Assembly (NCBI GenBank): GCA_005878665.1
Contig: VBLR01000072.1
Span: 1-12,136 of the forward strand
Direction of reading: 5' to 3'
DNA length: 12,136 bases
Source of the DNA: Methanobacteriota archaeon
Lineage (GTDB): Archaea > Thermoplasmatota > Thermoplasmata > RBG-16-68-12
How positions within the stretch are numbered: position 1 is the first letter of the stretch; each line of letters starts with the position of its first letter. The notes under the pieces were generated by a model, which worked only from the letters and a program-made list of their open reading frames with translations, did no database searches and had not been told where the DNA came from. Positions 8,254 through 12,136 of the stretch are shown here, piece after piece. The translations under genes and the position numbers were made by a program.

Positions 8254-8430
8254 ATGAAGCGAGACCTCATGGAGATCTTGTGCTGTCCCGTTTGCAAGGG
8301 GGACTTGGAACTCCGCGTCGACGTCGAGAAAGACGAGATCCTCGAGGGGTCGCTGTTCTGCAAGACCTGCAATCATCGGTACGAGATCAAGGACGGAATC
8401 CCGGATCTGTTGCCGCCGGACTTCAAATGA
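8254..8430 (+). CDS. Trm112-family zinc protein (methyltransferase activator)
   Basis: This 58-residue protein begins MKRDLMEILCCPVCKGDLEL and ends GIPDLLPPDFK. Cysteines C11, C14, C36 and C39 form a CPVC...CKTC zinc ribbon. The tail NHRYEIKDGIPDLLP is the classic ending of Trm112/YcaR proteins. In eukaryotes and archaea Trm112 binds and stabilises several SAM-dependent methyltransferases that act on tRNA, rRNA and release factors. In-frame starts exist further upstream (8188, 8218, 8233). I chose 8254 because the family starts there, because a TATA-like box sits 28 bases upstream, and because the extra residues would be arginine- and proline-rich with no match to the fold. It is divergent from the oligosaccharyltransferase. 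A class I methyltransferase is encoded about 1 kb away, a possible but unproven client. Confidence 0.85.
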   Translation: MKRDLMEILCCPVCKGDLELRVDVEKDEILEGSLFCKTCNHRYEIKDGIPDLLPPDFK

Positions 8431-8470
8431 CGCCCGAGAAATGCCGGCTCGGTCAGGCCCCGCGAGACGG

Positions 8471-8487
8471 ATAAAACACTTTTAGGC
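8471..8487 (+). promoter_or_regulatory. Candidate promoter (AT-rich TATA-like element)
   Basis: ATAAAACACTTTTAGG is an isolated AT-rich patch in a GC-rich intergenic stretch after the Trm112-like gene. If either half acts as a TATA box, transcription would begin around 8500-8511, just before the GTG at 8522 and upstream of the small membrane gene at 8773. Support is by position and composition only. Confidence 0.35.
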
Positions 8488-8521
8488 GAAACCGTTCGTC
8501 GACTCGTTCGCGCAACTGACC

Positions 8522-8776
8522 GTGCCCGTTTGTAACCCTAACCGTCAAATACGGGAGGCGTCCGTGGAACCGGTCGGTCATCGCGTGACCGAACCCAAGG
8601 CGCAAGGAAGGTACGAAGACCGAAGGGCGGGGATGGCAATCCGGACCGGGCCTGTGACGGCGTGGCTGACTTCGGGCGGGATGGGTCCGGCTCCCGTTCC
8701 CGAGATGGTCCCTCTCGCCCCCGATTCGACGGTTGAGCCTGTGCACTGCGATGCCCTCGAGGGGGTCCCGTCGTGA
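8522..8776 (+). CDS. Doubtful 84-residue small ORF
   Basis: This frame starts at GTG 8522, shortly after a TATA-like patch, and ends at TGA 8774-8776. The stop overlaps the GTG of the next gene as GTGA, the same type of coupling seen elsewhere in this window, and that is the main reason to list it. The product is rich in proline, arginine and glycine (for example MGPAPVPEMVPLAPDSTVEP) with no membrane segment and no recognisable domain. About 70 percent of its codons end in G or C by my count, looser than in the clear genes, and there is no Shine-Dalgarno. It could equally be a leader region of the downstream gene. Confidence 0.3.
   Translation: MPVCNPNRQIREASVEPVGHRVTEPKAQGRYEDRRAGMAIRTGPVTAWLTSGGMGPAPVPEMVPLAPDSTVEPVHCDALEGVPS
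8574..8592 (+). repeat. Perfect 7-bp inverted repeat
   Basis: TCGGTCA (8574-8580), loop TCGCG, then TGACCGA (8586-8592) is a perfect 7-base-pair inverted repeat. It lies about 180 bases upstream of the small membrane gene and inside the doubtful ORF. It could be an operator or an RNA hairpin; function is unknown. Confidence 0.4.
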
Positions 8777-9000
8777 ACGGGACACGATTGCTGCTGCAGT
8801 CGGCGCTCATCACGGCCGGCTTCGCCGTCGCGGACGGCGTGATCCTGTACTTGGGCACGGAGCCCACATGGACCTTCGTCCACCGGTGGGTTCTGATGGC
8901 GGTGGGCGTCGGGTCCGGAATCGGCTGGGCGGCCCTCGTGATGAGGCAAAGCCGGTCAAGGGCGCACCTGTCCGACGCGCTTCAAATGAAGTCTCCCTGA
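8773..9000 (+). CDS. Small two-helix membrane protein, unidentified
   Basis: This 75-residue protein begins at GTG 8773, with GAGGGGG (8759-8765) ending 7 nt upstream, a well-placed ribosome binding site. It has two hydrophobic segments: residues 5-27 (LLLQSALITAGFAVADGVIL) and 39-57 (WVLMAVGVGSGIGWAALVM). A basic tail (RQSRSRAHL) follows. The pattern suggests a helical hairpin in the membrane with the tail in the cytoplasm. I do not recognise a family. The start overlaps the stop of a doubtful small ORF, and the last 19 bases overlap the end of the convergent Tsr3 gene (8982-9000). The good Shine-Dalgarno and clean membrane topology argue that it is real. Confidence 0.6.
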   Translation: MNGTRLLLQSALITAGFAVADGVILYLGTEPTWTFVHRWVLMAVGVGSGIGWAALVMRQSRSRAHLSDALQMKSP

Positions 9001-9485
9001 GCCCGAATCACGGCGGCGCTATCTTCGGCGTTCGCATAGGCGAGGAGGGGCTCCCGATTCAACGCTAGAAACTGTTCCCCCCAGGTGAACTTCGAGAGGA
9101 TGGCCCGCGCCTCGTCCCCGCGGCCGAAGATCACGAGCGCCGCCGCCAGCGCCTCGACGGACGACAGGACGAACGGCTTCCCGTAGTTCACGGGATTCGC
9201 CGCCAGGAGATACGGCAACGCGCGGGCGGAGGCCTGGGGAACCGGCGGGAATCTCCCGCGCTTCCACGACACGTCGACGATGGCGAGGCCCCGGCGCTCC
9301 GCGCGCGGCCGGTCCGCGGGGGACAGGGCGCGCTCGGCTTCGGGAGTCAAGAAGACCGCGCCCCTCGGCAGGGCCGACGGACGGGGGACGAACGTCATCA
9401 GACCGAGCCGTTCGAGCCGGCGGGACGTGCACTTCTTCGGGTCGCACTGACCCGCGTGGTACGCGACGAGGCGGATCGTTCGCAA
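8982..9485 (-). CDS. tsr3: Tsr3-type rRNA aminocarboxypropyltransferase
   Basis: This 167-residue protein matches Tsr3 (formerly DUF367 plus an RLI-like N-terminus) along its length. Visible signatures are HAGQCDPKKCT (10-20), LSPAD (54-58), GLAIVDVSWKR (66-76), LPYLLAANPVNYGKP (90-104), LSSVEALAAAL (107-117) and FTWGEQFLALN (133-143). Tsr3 moves the 3-amino-3-carboxypropyl group of SAM onto the hypermodified pseudouridine in helix 31 of small-subunit rRNA, after N1-methylation by Nep1. The start is TTG 9485, preceded by a run of six G (9494-9499). These G bases begin at the last base of the upstream methyltransferase stop codon, so the genes are 13 nt apart and almost certainly co-transcribed. 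A TTG start fits because the family begins with a strand directly before the HxGxCDPKKCT motif, as here. Length is normal for archaeal Tsr3. Confidence 0.92.
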   Translation of the reverse strand: MRTIRLVAYHAGQCDPKKCTSRRLERLGLMTFVPRPSALPRGAVFLTPEAERALSPADRPRAERRGLAIVDVSWKRGRFPPVPQASARALPYLLAANPVNYGKPFVLSSVEALAAALVIFGRGDEARAILSKFTWGEQFLALNREPLLAYANAEDSAAVIRAQGDFI

Positions 9486-9493
9486 TCGAATCG

Positions 9494-9499
9494 CCCCCC
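9494..9499 (-). promoter_or_regulatory. Shine-Dalgarno for the tsr3 TTG start
   Basis: On the minus strand, GGGGGG at 9499-9494 overlaps the end of the preceding TAG stop and lies 8 nt before the TTG at 9485. It supports the TTG as the true start and translation of the two genes from one message. Confidence 0.55.
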
Positions 9500-10320
9500 T
9501 ACGGTTTCGTGAACTCGGCGTAGAGCTGCAGCCCGAGCGGGAGCGGCCGGGTTCCGAGATGGGCCAGGGAACGCGAGAGGGCCCGAGGGGTGATTTGCAT
9601 CACGCGATCCGGGAGCGGGATTCGGTAGGTGTAGGCCAGGCCCATCCTCAGGCCGGCGCGGGCCCCGAGGATCCCGAGCTCCTGAAGGGTGAACCCTTCC
9701 CGGCGGTGGCGATCCGGATGGCTTGGGCATTCGGCGGTTGCGTGGTCCTGTAGCAGCTCCGGGTGCAACGTCTCTTGCGTCAGGGATGCCGCGAGTCGAG
9801 ACACCAGTGCGTCCGGGAGGAATCGCAAGATCCGATACGGCAACGCCTGCGCGTTCGGGGTCGTCATGAAGAATTGTCCTCCGGGTCGCAGGACGCGCCG
9901 CGCTTCCGAGAGCATGCGGCCGGGCTCGTCGAGGTGCTCGAGGACCTCCGTGGCGACGACGGCGTCGAATGACTCGTCACGGAACGGGAGGGATTCCGCG
10001 TCGGCCCGGACGATTCGGACGCGGGCCGCGGCCTCCGGGTCTCGCGCCGCCTTCCTCGCGCGCACGGAGGTGAGGCGCACCTCGAGGACGTCCATTGCGA
10101 CGACGTCGATGCCGGCGCTCTCGGACAGGGTGAGAGAGAGCGCGCCATAGCCGCATCCGATGTCGAGCACCCGCGCGCGATTCGTACGAAGAGAGGTCAC
10201 GATGCCCGTCGCGAGGAGCCGCTGCCGCGAGAAGTACTCCCACTTGACGTAGTCGACCGGTTGGACGAGGTCGATGAGGACGCGGTCGATCCGGGCCTGC
10301 CCGGAGGTCCGAGGCTCCAC
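9499..10320 (-). CDS. Class I SAM-dependent methyltransferase
   Basis: This 273-residue protein has the Rossmann-type methyltransferase fold. Motif I VLDIGCGYGA is at 51-60, the acidic residue ending strand 2 is in AMDVLEVRL (D77), ADAESLPF is at 106-113, FDAVVATEVLEHL is at 118-130, and RVLRPGGQFFMTTPN is at 142-156. The pattern is that of the Methyltransf_11 (UbiE-like) group, which does not tell the substrate. A His-rich insertion lies around residues 186-206 (HPELLQDHATAECPSHPDRH). The start is GTG 10320, about 30 bases from a TATA box, so the message is probably leaderless. It is the first gene of an operon with tsr3. RNA as substrate is plausible from that partner and the nearby Trm112-like protein, but lipid or quinone methylation cannot be excluded. 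Confidence 0.85.
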   Translation of the reverse strand: MEPRTSGQARIDRVLIDLVQPVDYVKWEYFSRQRLLATGIVTSLRTNRARVLDIGCGYGALSLTLSESAGIDVVAMDVLEVRLTSVRARKAARDPEAAARVRIVRADAESLPFRDESFDAVVATEVLEHLDEPGRMLSEARRVLRPGGQFFMTTPNAQALPYRILRFLPDALVSRLAASLTQETLHPELLQDHATAECPSHPDRHRREGFTLQELGILGARAGLRMGLAYTYRIPLPDRVMQITPRALSRSLAHLGTRPLPLGLQLYAEFTKP

Positions 10321-10345
10321 GGATCGCGCGGAAGCGGCGCGTGCG

Positions 10346-10355
10346 CCATATAGGT
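10346..10355 (-). promoter_or_regulatory. TATA box of the methyltransferase-tsr3 operon
   Basis: On the minus strand CCTATATGGC is centred near 10350, about 30 bases upstream of the GTG at 10320. No Shine-Dalgarno lies between them, so transcription probably starts at or within a few bases of the start codon. Confidence 0.55.
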
Positions 10356-10390
10356 GTCGTAACGCATGTCGGCGCCGTGTCCATCAGCAC

Positions 10391-10400
10391 AAAACCTATC
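10391..10400 (+). promoter_or_regulatory. Weak candidate promoter for the C/D box sRNA
   Basis: AAAACCTATC is the most AT-rich patch upstream of the guide RNA, centred about 27 bases before the predicted 5' end of its terminal stem (10424). The spacing is right for an archaeal TATA element, but the sequence is a weak match. Confidence 0.3.
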
Positions 10401-10423
10401 CCCTACTCCGCCGTTGCTTGAGT

Positions 10424-10482
10424 GCCACCGTGATGATCACACCGACGCTGATTCGTGATGAATGATGGGCGATCTGAGTGGC
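10424..10482 (+). ncRNA. C/D box sRNA (2'-O-methylation guide) with two guides
   Basis: All four boxes are perfect and correctly spaced. Box C is GTGATGA at 10430-10436, box D' is CTGA at 10448-10451, box C' is GTGATGA at 10455-10461 and box D is CTGA at 10474-10477. The guides are TCACACCGACG (11 nt, 10437-10447) and ATGATGGGCGAT (12 nt, 10462-10473), with a 3-nt D'-C' spacer. GCCAC (10424-10428) pairs with GTGGC (10478-10482) to close a 5-bp terminal stem around the kink-turn. This is the standard compact archaeal sRNA that binds L7Ae, Nop5 and fibrillarin. By the N+5 rule the methylated bases pair with C10443 and G10469. The second guide can pair over about ten bases (one G-U) with the A-loop region of 23S rRNA as I remember it (UCGCCCAUUA). 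I found no target for the first guide. It sits between divergent genes and overlaps neither. Confidence 0.85.
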
Positions 10483-10520
10483 TCTCGATTTGTCAACGCG
10501 GCGCCGATGCGTGCCCGGAT

Positions 10521-10530
10521 GTTTTAATAG
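10521..10530 (+). promoter_or_regulatory. TATA box of the RDD-family gene
   Basis: GTTTTAATAG is centred about 36 bases upstream of ATG 10562, so transcription should start around 10553 with a leader of only a few bases. It lies inside the longer in-frame extension (from 10478), which argues against that longer start. Confidence 0.55.
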
Positions 10531-10561
10531 CGAGACGCCAATCGGTTTCCGGGATGCGCTC

Positions 10562-11035
10562 ATGGTGAGCGGTTTCGATATCCTTGGGCATAACCGTACG
10601 CTCCAGGTTCATTGGCTAAAGCGGGTCGTCGCGTTCCTCTTGGATCTCATCACGGTCTTCGCTCCGCTCTGGTCGGTCCTGTTCCTCGAAGGCATCCGGG
10701 CGCCGTGGGTCTACGGGGTCTCGGGAGGCATCCTGCTGTACGCCTACTCGACGTTCTCCGAGGCGATATCTCGGACGACCGTCGGGAAGTTCATCGTCGG
10801 CCTCGAGGTGCGATCCGTGCGCGGTCCGATGAACTTGTCAAAGGCCGCGGTGCGGAACTTCCCGAAACTGTTCTGGTTCGCCTTCCCTCTCCTCGACACC
10901 CTTGCAGGTCTCGTCGTCGACGGAGATCCGCGGCAGCGGTGGTCCGACAAAATCCTCGGGACCACGGTGGCCCAATCCCATCTGATCCATGTCCGCGTCC
11001 ATCCGATTGAGGCGAGCGACGCCGGCGGTCGATAA
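10562..11035 (+). CDS. RDD-family membrane protein
   Basis: This is a 157-residue protein from ATG 10562. Three hydrophobic segments lie at about residues 22-43 (VVAFLLDLITVFAPLW), 48-66 and 101-120. The family's namesake charges appear as KRVVAFLLDL (Arg then Asp in helix 1), TTVGKFIVGLEV (the conserved GK-x-x-x-GL stretch after helix 2) and RQRWSDKILGTTV (Asp near the end). RDD proteins are small integral membrane proteins; a few have been linked to Na+/Li+ transport, but most have no assigned role. An in-frame start at 10478 would add 28 residues with no family match, would run across the TATA box and would touch the guide RNA, so I prefer 10562. No good Shine-Dalgarno is present, consistent with a short-leader message. 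Confidence 0.82.
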   Translation: MVSGFDILGHNRTLQVHWLKRVVAFLLDLITVFAPLWSVLFLEGIRAPWVYGVSGGILLYAYSTFSEAISRTTVGKFIVGLEVRSVRGPMNLSKAAVRNFPKLFWFAFPLLDTLAGLVVDGDPRQRWSDKILGTTVAQSHLIHVRVHPIEASDAGGR

Positions 11036-11049
11036 CCGACACCGCACGG

Positions 11050-11057
11050 TTATATAG
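11050..11057 (+). promoter_or_regulatory. TATA box of the small alpha/beta-barrel gene
   Basis: TTATATAG is a strong TATA box centred near 11054, 35 bases upstream of ATG 11089, giving a start near 11081 and a very short leader. It shows that the gene at 11089 has its own promoter although it follows the RDD gene by only 53 bases. Confidence 0.65.
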
Positions 11058-11088
11058 CGTCGGCCTCTGATGCGCCCTCAGTGACGCC

Positions 11089-11343
11089 ATGCTCTTTGTG
11101 ACGCAGCTGAAGGTCCTCCCGGGACAATGGGAGGACGCGACACGCCTGTTCAAGCACCCGAAGATCCCGAACAACGTCATGGTCCATGAGTTCCTCGGAC
11201 TCCTCGGCAAGCCCGACGCGATCGTGATTTTCGAAGCCGCGGACCCCGCGACCGCCGCGGACTTCATGGTCCAATTCAGCCGGGTGACAGACGCGACGAC
11301 CTCGCTTGCGCTACCGATTGAAGAGTTCAAGTGGACGTGGTGA
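11089..11343 (+). CDS. Small dimeric alpha/beta-barrel-like protein (DUF3303/GYD-like)
   Basis: This 84-residue protein starts MLFVTQLKVLPGQWEDATRL and ends ALPIEEFKWTW. The pattern is a beta-alpha-beta-beta-alpha-beta ferredoxin-like fold: a first strand (LFVTQLKV), a helix with WEDATRLF, a strand through EFLGLLG, the strand DAIVIFEAADP, a helix DPATAADFMVQF and a final strand ending in LPIEE. The opening MLF and the closing P-I-E-E resemble DUF3303 and related GYD/ABM proteins, which usually form dimers. Some members of the wider superfamily are monooxygenases, others have no known activity, and no catalytic residue is clear here. The gene has its own strong TATA box and almost no leader. 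GTG 11081 is out of frame, so ATG 11089 is the only sensible start. Confidence 0.75.
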   Translation: MLFVTQLKVLPGQWEDATRLFKHPKIPNNVMVHEFLGLLGKPDAIVIFEAADPATAADFMVQFSRVTDATTSLALPIEEFKWTW

Positions 11344-11679
11344 CCGGCCGTCTTCCCTGGGACATATCAGGGGCAAACAGGAAAAGCGCTAGTGTCGCCG
11401 TGGAGGGAGAGGGTTGGCGGCACCAGCGCAACATCGTAACCGGCGAATTCCCGGGTCCGACGCCCCTTTCAAGGAGCGGGGATATTAACGGGTTATTGTA
11501 CGCTGGTGAAAGGAGACTCCGCGAAGGCCCGGCGCGAAGTATTACACGATGACCCGAGGTCCCTTACCCGCGACGCCATCCGGCTGGATCTCAACGCGTC
11601 CAAGACCCCCGGCCGGTACGTCCCCGAGCGCAACCCTTATCGTCATCGGGGCGCGATGATCGAGTCTCGCCGACGAAGC
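11344..11679 (+). other. Intergenic stretch without a supported gene
   Basis: This is most of the 376-base gap between the small barrel gene and the pilin stop (the rest is the pilin terminator). It has no frame with convincing codon use on either strand. Its AT-rich patches GACATATCAG (near 11370) and GATATTAACG (11481-11490) could be TATA elements, so a small RNA or leaderless microprotein cannot be excluded. I found no tRNA T-loop, no paired C and D boxes and no SRP or RNase P signature. Confidence 0.5.
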
Positions 11680-11711
11680 AACAAAGAAGAAGAAGAGGGC
11701 CCGAGGCCCTC
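11680..11711 (-). terminator. Hairpin plus T-rich terminator after the pilin gene
   Basis: GAGGGCC (11695-11701), loop CGA, GGCCCTC (11705-11711) forms a perfect 7-bp hairpin just 8 bases after the pilin stop. Read on the minus strand, the hairpin is followed by TTCTTCTTCTTTGTT (11694-11680). A GC-rich stem followed by a T-rich tract is the expected form of a transcription terminator for the pilin message. Confidence 0.7.
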
Positions 11712-11719
11712 GTGGTTGT

Positions 11720-12136
11720 CTATTGTAGGGCGTGCGTGTAGACGACGGATGAGCCGCTCACGATCTGGACCTGGTATCCGTTGGGGTACGACACCGTGCT
11801 GAGACGGAGGACGTCACCCGTGGACACGGTCGACGGCGTGGTCGGCTGGAAGTACATCGCACGGTACCCCGTCGTGCCGCCCGCCGCGATCGTCGAGAAC
11901 GCGACGTTCGTCGCTCCCGTTACCGGCGCGCCGTTGTTGTCGGTAATCGTGATGAATACCGCACTCGTGGCCGCGCTCTGCGGGATCGACGTGAACGTCA
12001 GGGTCCAGTTGGTCTGGCTCTGCGACTTACCGATGTTCACACCCCAGGCCGTCGGCGTCCCGCCAGGCCCCGAGATGAGTCCCGAGACCATGACGTAGAG
12101 CACCGCGGCCAGCACCACCGTGATCGCGACCATCAA
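11720..12136 (-). CDS. Archaeal type IV pilin, 5' end cut by window edge
   Basis: The visible 138 residues begin within the conserved hydrophobic N-terminal helix, L-MVAITVVLAAVLYVMVSGL. This is the run that follows the SPVIATIL-type cleavage region in archaeal pilins (Pilin_N / DUF1628). The first codon in the window is TTG inside this helix, so the real start, the short basic signal and the prepilin peptidase site lie beyond 12136. After the helix comes a small beta-rich head of about 115 residues (for example SAVFITITDNNGAPV and GDVLRLSTVSY), rich in Thr, Ser and Gly. One N-glycosylation sequon, N-W-T, occurs in SQTNWTLTF. The protein should be exported, cleaved and assembled into a surface filament. 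It is a plausible substrate of the oligosaccharyltransferase in this window, though the genes are about 3.6 kb apart. It ends at TAG 11722-11720 before a clear terminator. Confidence 0.9.
   Translation of the reverse strand: MMVAITVVLAAVLYVMVSGLISGPGGTPTAWGVNIGKSQSQTNWTLTFTSIPQSAATSAVFITITDNNGAPVTGATNVAFSTIAAGGTTGYRAMYFQPTTPSTVSTGDVLRLSTVSYPNGYQVQIVSGSSVVYTHALQ

Noticed and set aside
10478..10561. A 28-residue N-terminal extension of the RDD protein
   Set aside because: It contains the TATA box, touches the end of the guide RNA and has no family match; the RDD domain begins after ATG 10562.
11506..11802. A 98-residue plus-strand frame running into the pilin gene
   Set aside because: It crosses the pilin terminator and continues antisense to a clear pilin; its composition is basic and low complexity.

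Overview
The window looks like chromosomal DNA of a GC-rich archaeon. The evidence is an AglB/STT3-type oligosaccharyltransferase, a Tsr3-type rRNA modification enzyme, a Trm112-like zinc protein, an archaeal type IV pilin at the right edge, TATA boxes placed about 25-35 bases upstream of starts that lack a Shine-Dalgarno, and a textbook archaeal C/D box guide RNA. A Thermoplasmatota-like lineage is my inference from the very long Ig-like surface proteins and the high GC content; no rRNA is present to test it.

Layout. Positions 1-191 hold the end of an unidentified gene, followed after one base by an unidentified 203-residue gene (193-804). Its stop codon directly abuts the stop of a convergent minus-strand operon (805-8075). 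That operon has two genes joined by an ATGA overlap: a giant oligosaccharyltransferase of 2167 residues and a 256-residue secreted, C-terminally anchored CARDB-type protein. Divergent from it is a 58-residue Trm112-like protein (8254-8430), followed by a weakly supported small ORF (8522-8776) and a 75-residue two-helix membrane protein (8773-9000).

Next comes a minus-strand pair: a class I SAM-dependent methyltransferase (9499-10320) followed by Tsr3 (8982-9485). The intergenic region to the right encodes a C/D box sRNA (about 10424-10482). It is followed on the plus strand by an RDD-family membrane protein (10562-11035) and a small dimeric alpha/beta-barrel-like protein (11089-11343). A 376-base stretch without a convincing gene leads to a terminator and the minus-strand archaeal pilin (11720-12136), which is cut by the window end.

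Two themes emerge. The first is cell-surface N-glycosylation: the oligosaccharyltransferase, its coupled surface protein and a pilin that carries a sequon. The second is RNA modification: Trm112, a methyltransferase, Tsr3 and a C/D guide RNA. The most unusual object is the oligosaccharyltransferase. Its catalytic core is followed by ten further Ig-like modules, two NEW3/CARDB-like domains and a C-terminal membrane anchor, and the extracellular part carries many N-glycosylation sequons of its own.
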